Part shown: one piece after another, positions 24,896 through 32,361 of the stretch
Layout of the letters: every line of letters starts with the position of its first letter
Position numbering within the stretch: the first letter of the stretch is position 1
Assembly (NCBI RefSeq): GCF_000258495.1
Contig: NZ_AJLG01000024.1
Coordinates: 1-38,554 of the forward strand
Reading direction: 5' to 3'
Length of the DNA stretch: 38,554 nt
From: Pedobacter agri PB92
GTDB lineage: Bacteria; Bacteroidota; Bacteroidia; Sphingobacteriales; Sphingobacteriaceae
Translations under genes and position numbers: made by a program
The notes under the pieces: generated by a model
The model's database searches: none
What the model saw: the letters and a program-made list of their open reading frames with translations, nothing else
Told to the model about the DNA's origin: nothing

Positions 24896-25352
24896 TGGAA
24901 TCTCCTTCATTAAGAATGAAGAGAAGTTTATGAGCAAACCTTATTTGGATGCCGTAAAAGTCCCTACTATCGGCTACGGTACAACCAGGTATGAAAATGG
25001 TAAAGCTGTAACTCTAAAGGATCCTGCTATCTCTGAAAAGCGAGCTTCCGAGCTATTGCAGTATCAGATAGATCGCGACTATGCTCCAGCTGTGACCAAG
25101 GCATTGAAAGTTCAAGTTACACAGAACCAGTTTGATGCTTTGACATCTTTTGCCTATAACGTTGGAACTAGTAATAATGGGATGGCCGGCAGTACTGTGC
25201 TTAAAAGAATTAACGCTGGTATCAAAGATAAAGCTACCATCGAATATTGGTTTGGCGTATGGAATAAGGGAACTATTAACGGTGTAAAAGTGGTTCTGGA
25301 TGGATTGGTAAAACGAAGAAGAAGAGAAGCAGCTCTATTCTTAAAACCTTAA
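24879..25352 (+). CDS. Endolysin, GH24 (T4-type) lysozyme
   Basis: This 157-residue muramidase cleaves the peptidoglycan sugar backbone at the end of the lytic cycle. The catalytic triad of the family is visible: Glu15, Asp24 (KPYLDAV) and Thr30 (PTIGYGTT), with the standard Glu-8-Asp-5-Thr spacing. The helical C-terminal lobe includes NQFDALTSFAYNVGTS and ends RRRREAALFL, typical of GH24. No signal peptide is present, so export depends on the holin-like protein encoded immediately upstream (17-nt overlap). It is followed 13 bp later by the spanin-like pair. Confidence 0.95.
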   Translation: MKISTNGISFIKNEEKFMSKPYLDAVKVPTIGYGTTRYENGKAVTLKDPAISEKRASELLQYQIDRDYAPAVTKALKVQVTQNQFDALTSFAYNVGTSNNGMAGSTVLKRINAGIKDKATIEYWFGVWNKGTINGVKVVLDGLVKRRRREAALFLKP

Positions 25353-25365
25353 TATTTTAATAAGA

Positions 25366-25710
25366 ATGGCAACAAATACAGAAATAGAAACTACAGAATC
25401 AAAAAGTAGTGGAACTCATAAAATGCTGACTTGGGCACTTGCGGCCGTGTCTTCCCTTGCTTCATTCTTTGCCATTCAGAATAACAATAGGTTACAGGAA
25501 AGCAGGGAAATCAGGGAATCTGATAAAACTTATTATCAAAAACAGATTGAGATCAGAGATATCACCATTGAGAAAAAGGATCGCTTTATCGACAGCCTTA
25601 ATGGTTTGATGTTACACAGAACCGATCGTGAACTCGACCAAATCCGGAAGTGGATATCAATCGACACTACCAAGAAAAGTACAGTTATCATTAAAAAAGC
25701 CAAGAAATGA
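25366..25710 (+). CDS. i-spanin-like inner-membrane coiled-coil protein
   Basis: This 114-residue protein has a short cytoplasmic N-terminus, one membrane helix at about 20-40 (MLTWALAAVSSLASFFAIQ) and a long charged coiled coil (45-95: ESREIRESDKTYYQKQIEI, KKDRFIDSLNG), ending in a basic tail. This N-in, helix, periplasmic coil layout matches i-spanins (Rz type). Its stop overlaps the start of the lipoprotein gene by 4 nt (ATGA), as in many spanin pairs. The role in fusing inner and outer membranes is inferred from architecture and lysis-cassette position. Confidence 0.65.
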   Translation: MATNTEIETTESKSSGTHKMLTWALAAVSSLASFFAIQNNNRLQESREIRESDKTYYQKQIEIRDITIEKKDRFIDSLNGLMLHRTDRELDQIRKWISIDTTKKSTVIIKKAKK

Positions 25711-26357
25711 AAAAGCTATTATTAATTGCATTGGCGCTCGTTCTTACAACCTCCAATGGGTGCCGAATTCTTAAAAACAAAAAGCTGGATAAGCATTCAG
25801 GAGAAGTCAATATTAAAAATGATGTCGCTGTCAGTACTGCCAAGTTTGACAGCCTGGCCACAATTGCCAAAGGTGTCTACGACAAAGGTAAAACCACAAC
25901 TAAGGAAACGATATCATTTAAAAAGCCCGTCCCGGATGATGATATCGAGCTTACGGCCAACTTCAAAGTTGAGGGGCCAGTTGACCTAAAAGGTGACACC
26001 GCTTTTAAACTGGTTGACGTCAAAAATAAAGATGTCAGTGTTACGGTTTATCATAATAAGCAAACTAATGAACTAACGGCCAAGATCAAAAAGAAGGGTA
26101 ATAAGGACCGCGATATCCCATTTAATGAAATGCTTATTAATAGGGAAACCGTTCAAGACTTCTCTTCCGGTGATACGACTAAAACAAGTACTGAAGTAAA
26201 TAAGCTTAAGCGAGATAGTAGCGATAAATCCCGAAAGGATAGTGTTTACAAATTTAGCAACCTCAATAAGAGCAAGGATAATAAGCCAGACTGGAAGGTT
26301 TGGATTGGGGTGGCGATAGTAGTTTGCTTTTTCCTTTGGTTGGGATTTAGAAAATAA
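25707..26357 (+). CDS. u-spanin-like lipoprotein with C-terminal membrane helix
   Basis: This 216-residue protein has a lipoprotein signal peptide with candidate lipidated Cys19 (LTTSNGC) and a C-terminal membrane helix with basic tail (WIGVAIVVCFFLWLGFRK, about 199-216). The linker is periplasmic, Lys/Asp/Thr-rich and partly beta-like (ELTANFKVEGPVDLKGD, VSVTVYHNK). A lipid anchor at one end and a membrane helix at the other is the design of unimolecular spanins such as T1 gp11, which tether outer to inner membrane and fuse them during lysis. Residues after Cys are basic (RILKNKK) and lack the acidic surface-export signal of Bacteroidota, so retention at the periplasmic face is expected. A strong terminator follows. 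Confidence 0.65.
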   Translation: MKKLLLIALALVLTTSNGCRILKNKKLDKHSGEVNIKNDVAVSTAKFDSLATIAKGVYDKGKTTTKETISFKKPVPDDDIELTANFKVEGPVDLKGDTAFKLVDVKNKDVSVTVYHNKQTNELTAKIKKKGNKDRDIPFNEMLINRETVQDFSSGDTTKTSTEVNKLKRDSSDKSRKDSVYKFSNLNKSKDNKPDWKVWIGVAIVVCFFLWLGFRK

Positions 26358-26403
26358 TTAAATTGCATTATCAAATCGTTATCGCAATACGATTCGGTAA
26401 TCT

Positions 26404-26431
26404 AAAGCCTTTCAGAAATGAGAGGCTTTTT
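26404..26431 (+). terminator. Intrinsic terminator of the late/lysis operon
   Basis: AAAGCCT (26404-26410) pairs with AGGCTTT (26423-26429) and runs into five T residues. It lies 47 bp after the spanin-like gene stop and closes the long plus-strand operon. Confidence 0.8.
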
Positions 26432-26672
26432 ACTTCTTATCACCCTGGTCAAACAAACTTTCATGCAACAGGTAAAATGCTTCAACTGTATGTTTTGGAA
26501 AGGGTTTAGTTTTATCATCCCACATTTTGTGGTTCTGCTGCCGTCTACTTTCACACACTCGTTCCGCAACTTCCTTTTCATTGTAAGCCTGTGTCATGGC
26601 AACATTATCTTCATTTACTTTGCCATCTTGACACACAAAATACATTTTCCTGAATTTGAACTTTTTTGCCAT
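26430..26672 (-). CDS. Small charged protein of unknown function
   Basis: This 80-residue basic protein on the minus strand has VNEDNVAMTQAYNEKEVAERVCESRRQQ and a C-terminal FYLLHESLFDQGDKK. It has a soluble, plausible composition, whereas the opposite frame is a hydrophobic mirror without features. A TAATTTTG -7-like element lies just upstream on the minus strand (26677-26684). It is convergent with the lysis operon and separated from it by the terminator. Unknown family; probably lysogenically expressed accessory gene. Confidence 0.55.
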   Translation of the reverse strand: MAKKFKFRKMYFVCQDGKVNEDNVAMTQAYNEKEVAERVCESRRQQNHKMWDDKTKPFPKHTVEAFYLLHESLFDQGDKK

Positions 26673-26963
26673 TTAACAAAATTATAAAACATAACCTTCA
26701 ATTACTAAAATTATTAGCATAATATTTATGAAGATTAAAGCAAAGAATTCCAGCAGTATCTAGACTGTAAGATATCTCGTTAATGCAAAGGATGTTATTA
26801 CGCCATACTCATAAATCAGTATTTTGACATCGTTCATCATGGCTGGGAGGCTGTACGTAAAGGATTTTCCATCTTAGGCATATACTATCTCGCTTGTTAC
26901 ATTGGTGTAGTTTATTAATTACATATCTTGTATTCCTTAAATATTAACACTTAAATCAATCTT

Positions 26964-27803
26964 ATGAACAAACATCTAAAACTAATGCTTGGCTTTGCTT
27001 TGGCCGCAACATTCACCGCATGTAAAAAAGACCAGACCGCTAAGGATGATAGCCCGGGAAAACTAAAGGATCGTGTAGATTTGAAGATGACATTGCCAGG
27101 GCAATCAAACCAAGAAGTATACTTGCAGCCTCAAGCAAATGGCACGTATCAAGCTGCATGGTTTGGAACAATGACCTTCGGAGACATACCGCATCCAATT
27201 GTAAATGTTCAAAATGGTCTGCCAATACCTGCAATAGAAATTTTAAGTCCAAATAATGAATATCTCGAGATAATGACAGCTGGTCCGTATTTCGTGGTGA
27301 TTCGTCCTACATTTGTGGGCGACCCAAATGTAACACGTGAGGAATTTAAAAAATTTAGAACAGCCTATGAGGATCATATATATAATCGAAAAAATCAGTA
27401 TTTCCAATTAGCAGAGCCAGACCTTCCAAACATGGACAATTATGTTAACGTTAACAATACCGGCAATGGTGAAATCATAGTGAAAGGTATGATAGTGTCT
27501 TCAACATCATCTCCTTCAAAAATGTCGATTGTATCCCACACATTCCAACCACCAAAACCAGCTGTTGAAATGTATTATTTATTCCCTGAGTATATCGTTG
27601 GAAACGTACTCTACACCATTACTGGCAACAGCCAAGGAGCGGTTCAAGAAGTTACAGCAGAGGACATCACCACCCACACACCAATTCCAGTGTATGGCTA
27701 TTCCGGCAGCTATACAGAAACTTTAAATGGAGTTCACGTACAAGACTTAAAGATTTGGACAACACCAAATTCATTTATTACCTATACGGGTGACCTACAA
27801 TAA
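26964..27803 (+). CDS. Putative outer-membrane or surface lipoprotein (accessory)
   Basis: This 279-residue protein has a lipoprotein signal (LKLMLGFALAATFTAC, Cys20) followed by KKDQTAKDD. The body is beta-rich with no recognised catalytic motif (VDLKMTLPGQSNQEVYLQP, GTMTFGDIPHPIVN, FTPNSFITY-type strands). It stands alone between the lysis cassette and the integrase, preceded by about 290 bp without genes and followed by several hairpins, which is the classic layout of a lysogenic-conversion gene. Possible roles are receptor masking or a host-fitness trait; neither is shown by the sequence. Confidence 0.75.
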   Translation: MNKHLKLMLGFALAATFTACKKDQTAKDDSPGKLKDRVDLKMTLPGQSNQEVYLQPQANGTYQAAWFGTMTFGDIPHPIVNVQNGLPIPAIEILSPNNEYLEIMTAGPYFVVIRPTFVGDPNVTREEFKKFRTAYEDHIYNRKNQYFQLAEPDLPNMDNYVNVNNTGNGEIIVKGMIVSSTSSPSKMSIVSHTFQPPKPAVEMYYLFPEYIVGNVLYTITGNSQGAVQEVTAEDITTHTPIPVYGYSGSYTETLNGVHVQDLKIWTTPNSFITYTGDLQ

Positions 27804-28007
27804 AAAATAGTTGTTTAGTTCTGGGATGGTCGAGAGATCACCCCTTTTTGTATCAAAACTTGATTTCTCAAACAAAAGCAAATCATTGTGGTTTTATACC
27901 ATATCTATGAAAAACATACGATCATTGATTTTGGTTAGTTGATGATCCATAAAAGGCCTATGTACTTCGGAGGCTTTTCAAAATTTTTCGTTTGTTAGTA
28001 AATTTTA

Positions 28008-28034
28008 GGGCTGTCGTGAGATAGCCTTTTTTTT
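28008..28034 (+). terminator. Terminator-like hairpin with T8
   Basis: A short stem GGCT/AGCC (loop about 10 nt) is followed by eight T residues (28027-28034). It lies about 205 bp after the lipoprotein stop. Confidence 0.55.
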
Positions 28035-28108
28035 GTTACAAACAAGAATTTCTCTAATGTGGTTATAATAATACCGCTGTCATGAGCGGTGTTAATTAAT
28101 GAATGAAT

Positions 28109-28140
28109 GCGGTTTAGGATGGATATTCTAAACCGCTTTT
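28109..28140 (+). terminator. Intrinsic terminator, 9-bp stem
   Basis: GCGGTTTAG (28109-28117) pairs with CTAAACCGC (28128-28136), followed by four T residues. It faces the minus-strand DUF6965 gene whose stop is 5 bp away, so it blocks plus-strand readthrough into that gene. Confidence 0.75.
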
Positions 28141-28144
28141 GTAA

Positions 28145-28354
28145 CTATAGATTTGATTCAATCAATAATTTAAAAACTTTTAAGCGATGCCATATAGCTG
28201 CATTAGCTTTCGCGTCCGGACTTGCTTTTAATGTTGCGATAGATACCGAAAGGAACTTTTCTGGATCGACAATAGTTGTTCCTGGGAAAAGCATTGTTTC
28301 TCCTTTTGGTATTTCCACACTATTAAACCAATCTTCATATTCCTGAATTGTCAT
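28145..28354 (-). CDS. DUF6965-like small protein
   Basis: This 69-residue protein begins TIQEYEDWFNSVEIPKGE, continues LFPGTTIVDPEKFLSVSI and ends in a basic helix (WHRLKVFKLL). The order 'acidic helix, P-x-G, pgt-I-D-x-x-kFl' matches small DUF6965-type proteins of Bacteroidota as I remember them. Function unknown. It is divergent from the DUF3606 gene, with a gap of about 50 bp. Confidence 0.6.
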   Translation of the reverse strand: MTIQEYEDWFNSVEIPKGETMLFPGTTIVDPEKFLSVSIATLKASPDAKANAAIWHRLKVFKLLIESNL

Positions 28355-28404
28355 GCATCAAAGGTAATTCAAAACCAAATGGCAGGCATCACTGTTTTAT
28401 TAAC

Positions 28405-28590
28405 ATGGACGATAAAAGAAAACAAGATGGTCGTGACGATGCTAAAGTAGATTTGAACGATCCAAATGAAGTGAGTTATGCCGCTCAGCAGGCAAATGTT
28501 AGCACGGAAAAGTACAAAGAATATGCAAGAGCTGCTGGTACATCAAACCGAGAAAAAATTCTCCAATACATCAAGTCAAATCACAGATAA
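28405..28590 (+). CDS. DUF3606-like small protein
   Basis: ATG 28405 gives a 61-residue protein starting MDDKRKQDGRD; an upstream in-frame ATG at 28348 adds an unconvincing Cys/His-rich lead and overlaps the divergent gene, so it is rejected. The sequence DAKVDLNDPNEVSYAAQQAN, then VSTEKYKEYARAAGTSNRE, follows the DUF3606 pattern (two helices resembling a DNA-binding fold). The stop overlaps the next ATG by 1 nt (TAATG), so the pair is co-translated. Confidence 0.65.
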   Translation: MDDKRKQDGRDDAKVDLNDPNEVSYAAQQANVSTEKYKEYARAAGTSNREKILQYIKSNHR

Positions 28591-28943
28591 TGCCCCGTCG
28601 CAAGAAACATAATATAGAACTCGATGGATTACCAAAACTACTTGGAGCGGAAGTGTACCAGGAATCGCCTGGGTTCATTTGCCTACTTCCTAATGATGTG
28701 CACGAAAGCGTGGTTGGTAAAGGAAGCTCGGTTGCGGAAGCGGTAGATAATTGGGATGTAAAACTACAAGCGCATTTACGAAATGCCGGCGAAGATGATC
28801 CAGTTGTTATATTCGTCAAAGGCTTATTAGTTAAAACTGCTCATGTAGAAAAAACTCAAGCATCCAATACTATCCGAAAGTCAAGAGAACAAAATATTGC
28901 CGAATTCGAATCGCAATTTTACAGCTCAAGAAGAAAAAATTAA
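28590..28943 (+). CDS. Small protein, HicB-like N-terminal part
   Basis: This 117-residue protein begins with a basic stretch (PRRKKHN). GFICLLPNDVHESVVGKG then SSVAEAVDNWDVKLQAHL (about 28-64) resembles the 'P-gc-x-geG-T-eEA-x-x-n' core of HicB-like folds. The C-terminal 40 residues are charged and helical. No HicA-like partner is adjacent, so a toxin-antitoxin role is not supported. It is co-translated with the DUF3606-like gene and convergent with the integrase. Confidence 0.55.
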   Translation: MPRRKKHNIELDGLPKLLGAEVYQESPGFICLLPNDVHESVVGKGSSVAEAVDNWDVKLQAHLRNAGEDDPVVIFVKGLLVKTAHVEKTQASNTIRKSREQNIAEFESQFYSSRRKN

Positions 28944-28979
28944 CACCTTAAATAAAAGCTTGCCTTTAGCCACCTCATT

Positions 28980-30188
28980 TTACCATCCAATAGTTTTACC
29001 TCTTAACTTATTATTGCTCAAGTTGCCTATTAGATCCCGTTTGTATTTATCATAGCTTGATGTATCTCGGTGTCCGGTTAGCCCCATGATTTCAGCATCA
29101 GAATAGCCAGCATTCAATAAATCTACTACTCTAGTATGTTTCCATCCGTAGAGCGTAAAATCCATTGAGAGCTTTAATTTTGGCCTGATATGCTCATGAA
29201 ACATTTTTGCAAAATAATTTTCTCCGTGAGTTCGATCAGACACCTCGCCAGCTTTTCCGATGACGTGATAATTCGAAGGGTAATTTTGAAGATTCAGGCT
29301 TTTTAACATCTCCGCAAGTTCATCGCTAATTGGTATAGTCCTGCTGCTAGTCTTACCAACTATTTTAATGTAGCGCCCTTCAATGTCGACATTCTCAATT
29401 TTCAATTGCCTGATTTCTTCAGGCCTCATACAGCTGTAGTAAATGAATTGTGAATAGAAAAGTAGTTTGGGAAAGTTTTCCATTTCTTTTTTTACCTTTT
29501 CCGCTACGTTTGCGCCGAAATACTGATTCTTCATTACCTTGGCGACTTTAAATTCAAGATCCCGATCGGCTCCTATTTCGAAATCCTCACGTCTTAACCA
29601 CTTCCTTGGAGATCTTGCAAACCAGTTTAATAAATTAACCCAAAATGCAAGGTGATTATTGAAAGTCGTTTCACCCCATTTGTGTTCAACGGTTAACCAA
29701 TCAAGCATATCGGATATGAATCGGGTGTCCATTCCGTTTAATCTCACATCGGCAAGCTTATTTTCTAGAAGATAATTTTCGAACTTTCCGATGTAGCTGG
29801 TGTAAGCTACCAAGGTATCTTTTGCCAGATTCTTTTTTTTCTTGACTTCTAAGAAAGTATTAAGGCCTTCAAGTAGGGTAGGTGTTTTTCTGCTTTCCTC
29901 AAGTAATATTTCTGTTTCCTTTTCGAAAATAAGTTTATTTGTCGCCAATTCAGCTTTGAAAGGATCATACCCGGCTATGAGCCTGGCGTTGATTTCATCA
30001 ACTAGATCATTGGCGAATCTAGTCCGATCCTTCAGATCCTTGATCATATTGATTCCTTCATAAACTTTGAATCGTTCGAAAGATGCAGTAAACGGATTTA
30101 GGAAGGAGTAATAAACAAACCATTTGTTTTTTAAACTCCCATCTTTTCCAGTGTAGATCTTTGCTTTTTTATATTTCTTGGTAGCCAT
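28980..30188 (-). CDS. int: Tyrosine-family phage integrase
   Basis: This 402-residue site-specific recombinase integrates and excises the prophage. The N-terminal arm-binding part (1-100) is followed by a core-binding SAM-like domain (about 103-200: TLLEGLNTFLEVKKKKNLAKD) and the catalytic domain (230-402). Active-site residues are visible: Arg255 (SCMRPEEI), Lys279 (VGKTSSRTIPI), His351 and Arg353 (WKHTRVVDL), His373 (LTGHRD) and nucleophile Tyr382 (SSYDKY). The length is typical for Bacteroidota integrases. The gene starts about 90 bp from the tRNA-Ser 3' fragment, the normal place of an integrase relative to its attachment site, with a hairpin between. It is the last recognisable phage gene. 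Confidence 0.93.
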   Translation of the reverse strand: MATKKYKKAKIYTGKDGSLKNKWFVYYSFLNPFTASFERFKVYEGINMIKDLKDRTRFANDLVDEINARLIAGYDPFKAELATNKLIFEKETEILLEESRKTPTLLEGLNTFLEVKKKKNLAKDTLVAYTSYIGKFENYLLENKLADVRLNGMDTRFISDMLDWLTVEHKWGETTFNNHLAFWVNLLNWFARSPRKWLRREDFEIGADRDLEFKVAKVMKNQYFGANVAEKVKKEMENFPKLLFYSQFIYYSCMRPEEIRQLKIENVDIEGRYIKIVGKTSSRTIPISDELAEMLKSLNLQNYPSNYHVIGKAGEVSDRTHGENYFAKMFHEHIRPKLKLSMDFTLYGWKHTRVVDLLNAGYSDAEIMGLTGHRDTSSYDKYKRDLIGNLSNNKLRGKTIGW

Positions 30189-30242
30189 AAACCTTACTTT
30201 TTCCCTTGTACCTTTTTTGTCCCCGTATTGTCCTGAAACACA

Positions 30243-30267
30243 AAAAGGAGCCTTTGCAGACTCCTTT
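30243..30267 (-). terminator. Intrinsic terminator downstream of the tRNA-Ser fragment
   Basis: On the minus strand AAAGGAG and CTCCTTT pair around a TCTGCAAAGG loop and run into TTG. It stands 10-30 bp after the tRNA 3' end, as a tRNA terminator would, and would also stop readthrough into the integrase gene. Confidence 0.75.
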
Positions 30268-30276
30268 GGCGCTTTA

Positions 30277-30298
30277 GCGGAGAGGGCGGGATTCGAAC
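30277..30298 (-). repeat. 3' end of tRNA-Ser, presumed attachment-site core
   Basis: The minus strand reads GTTCGAATCCCGCCCTCTCC followed by G: a T-loop (TTCGAAT), the 3' half of the T-stem (CCCGC), an acceptor-stem 3' strand (CCTCTCC) and discriminator G73, as in tRNA-Ser. The 5' half of the T-stem does not match, so the tRNA sequence is lost upstream of the T-loop. Such 3' ends are the usual cores of phage attachment sites. No full tRNA gene adjoins it. Confidence 0.65.
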
Positions 30299-31043
30299 TA
30301 CCTATCTTAAGGTTGCTAGAAGGCTTAAAAATATCTGCATTTCAAAATGTGCCATTAAATTGCCACAGTGAAATGTTCAACTACCTCTATAGATAACCTT
30401 GGCTGATTGCGTAAGTGGTATTTAATCTTACCGTTTCAAAGAACTGAATTCTTATTTAAAGTTATATAAATCTTTTTACTTTTTGGAAGAAAGTTTTAGG
30501 TTCGATTCCCATGACCTATAATCAACCAATACCATTTCCTAAAGAGTCTAGAACATACGAATTCAAACCCATGGGTCTCCATTGATTCACTTATCCTATC
30601 TTGCGATTCGCTGAATACATCGTTTTCTAACCATTTCTGGGAGCAAAATCGAACTATGAAACACAATGATTTAAAAATATACATTAATAAGCAATTGTTA
30701 TGGCACAAAAATTTATAGAAAGCGAGATAATACCGATTGATCGCAGCTATTTATCGAGTTGTATATTGTCTGATAACTGATTGTCAAATGCAATAAACTG
30801 AATGTTTAAAAATTCAAAAAATCGGATATATTTTTCTTCCTTAAATGGATTCCAGGTTCACCAAAATCCTTGGTCACTTTTGTTAAACCAATAACTTTAC
30901 CATATTTATCGTTGCATAGCGGTAATTAGCACGCTTGCCCACAACATCAATCGATATGATTTATTCCTTTTTATAGGAAATGATTTAAGTACCAAATTTT
31001 TTAACGGTATAGTATGAATAGGACTAGGCTTTATTATTCATGG

Positions 31044-31409
31044 CTATTGGTTAAATGCCCCAAAGTGCCAAAGAATTCCAGATGGATCATGGAGGAAGAA
31101 TTCCCGTCCCCAATGTTCTGTTCGAATCGGAGTTAACTTTGTTTCAGGATATTTTGATTTTAAATCAAGTATAAATATATCATGGTAAGTCTTATCTAAG
31201 TCTTTTACTTCAAGAAATATCATGGTATTATTTATCCAATCCTGAACAAAGGCATCCTGAAGGTAAAATCCAATTTTATTATGTTGAAAGAAGGACATCT
31301 TAAATCCAAGCTTTATCTCGCTAAATCCAAGGTCCTGATAAAATTCTCTTGACTTTTGAAAATCTTTTGAGCCGATGAACGGCCGGATAGAAATTGAATT
31401 GTACTCCAT
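31044..31409 (-). CDS. VOC-superfamily (glyoxalase/bleomycin resistance-like) protein
   Basis: This 121-residue protein carries the paired beta-alpha-beta-beta-beta modules of the vicinal oxygen chelate fold: SIRPFIGSKDFQKSREFYQDLGF at the start (split here as SIRPFIGSKDFQKS and REFYQDLGF) and WGREFFLHDPSGILWHFGAF at the end. The C-terminal 'DPSG-x-x-W-x-x' is a hallmark. The substrate cannot be predicted; metal ligands are not complete enough to claim catalysis. It appears chromosomal, alone, downstream of the phage junction. Confidence 0.85.
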   Translation of the reverse strand: MEYNSISIRPFIGSKDFQKSREFYQDLGFSEIKLGFKMSFFQHNKIGFYLQDAFVQDWINNTMIFLEVKDLDKTYHDIFILDLKSKYPETKLTPIRTEHWGREFFLHDPSGILWHFGAFNQ

Positions 31410-31477
31410 ATCTTTGACTGGGTCATATTATTTTGACAAATATATTCCACCATTCCCGTAACTACGCTTGATTGAAA

Positions 31478-32047
31478 TCAATAAAAACCTTTGCCACGGA
31501 GAATTATTTCCCTAACCCTGCTAATGGTTTCGGGAGTAATTTTGAGATAAGATGCAATCATTTTCAGCGGAAATTCTTGTAGTAGCTGTGGTCTGGTGTC
31601 TAAAACATAGATGTACTTTTCTTTGGGAGTTAATGCATTATCGAATAATGCGATTTTTGAAACCGCCGTATCTATGATTTTGTTTAACTGTAGAAAGGAT
31701 AGCGATTGTCCGATCAGATAATGAATGGATTGAATGCTGAGCTCAAAAACTATACCTCCAGAATATCAAGTGATAGTACTGTTTGCAGGTCGCTGGGTAA
31801 GAAAGCTTCCGTGGTTTAAAACCCATTCATTTTCCGGATGAAGATCTATTATAGTTTCACCTTTTTCTTCATTTTTAATATGCTGGTAGAGTGAACCTTT
31901 TAAATTGAAGAATACAGATGCGGCAACATCTCCTTTCTGAAGCAATATTTCATTTTTATTAACATACCGAAGCTTAATCTCCTTTTCAAACAGTAGCCTT
32001 TCCCAGTCATTAAAAAAGCCAACACTATTTAATACATCTGAATACAC
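31478..32047 (-). pseudogene. Crp/Fnr-family regulator interrupted by an in-frame TGA
   Basis: The intact frame runs from ATG at 32045-32047 to a TGA at 31478-31480 (189 codons) but is broken by TGA at 31766-31768. Before it is the cyclic-nucleotide-binding-like N-terminal part (NEILLQKGDVAASVFFNLKG, ENEWVLNHGSF). After it the same frame continues with IVFELSIQSIHYLIGQSLSF and a C-terminal helix-turn-helix (LKMIASYLKITPETISRVRE). The family size and order fit, and no frameshift is needed, so a single nonsense substitution inactivated the gene. Without the second half the 93-residue remnant cannot bind DNA. It lies next to the VOC gene and upstream of the monooxygenase. Confidence 0.8.
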
Positions 32048-32361
32048 TTAGCAATTTATAAAAAATCAGTTTTTTACAATCGTAAAAGATATATTTTCGA
32101 ATCTTTTTAAGACTCATCACTATAAACTTATCTTGTCAATGATGGTTTGCTTTATTGAAAATTACATAAAGGGTTAAATCAAAAGTTGTGATACTTAAAA
32201 AGCGAAACTTAGCAATTAAAAACTTATGGAGTCCAATGCTTTTGAGAGCGGAACGGGTCGGCTATCACTCTAATTCGCAATTGACCCAGGGAAAACTATT
32301 GCATCTCTGTTTTGTTTTAAAGCATGTTCGGGTGAGCTATCCTTGAATATTAGACATCAGC
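32048..32361. other. Intergenic region before the monooxygenase gene
   Basis: This 314-bp divergent intergenic region should hold promoters for the Crp/Fnr pseudogene and the monooxygenase. I see no clean TAnnTTTG element with a matching -33 box and no other structure. Confidence 0.4.

Larger units (their letters stand above)
27804..28144. other. Gene-free stretch with stacked hairpins
   Basis: This 341-bp stretch holds an imperfect hairpin near 27951-27980, a terminator at 28008-28034, a perfect ACCGCT/AGCGGT hairpin around GTCATG near 28073-28090 and a terminator at 28109-28140. No convincing gene is present. Confidence 0.6.
30189..31043. other. Gene-free stretch, phage/chromosome junction
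   Basis: This 855-bp stretch holds the integrase leader, a hairpin terminator and the tRNA-Ser 3' fragment. From about 30300 to 31043 I see no gene I would support; the frames there are short with poor composition. It may be decayed DNA. Confidence 0.6.

Noticed and set aside
26418..26687. 89-codon plus-strand frame
   Set aside because: It is the hydrophobic mirror of the charged minus-strand gene and begins inside the terminator.
28107..28346. 79-codon plus-strand frame
   Set aside because: It overlaps the DUF6965-like minus gene fully and starts within a terminator stem.
28590..28943. Toxin-antitoxin (HicAB) call for the HicB-like gene
   Set aside because: No HicA-type partner with a double-stranded-RNA-binding fold is adjacent, so only a fold-level resemblance is stated.
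30497..30525. Second tRNA-like 3' fragment (GGTTCGATTCCC)
   Set aside because: The T-loop motif is there, but the T-stem does not pair and the following bases do not fit an acceptor stem of a normal tRNA; likely chance.
30496..30708. 70-codon minus-strand frame right of the attachment site
   Set aside because: Composition is unconvincing, no neighbour coupling, and the stretch looks non-coding throughout.
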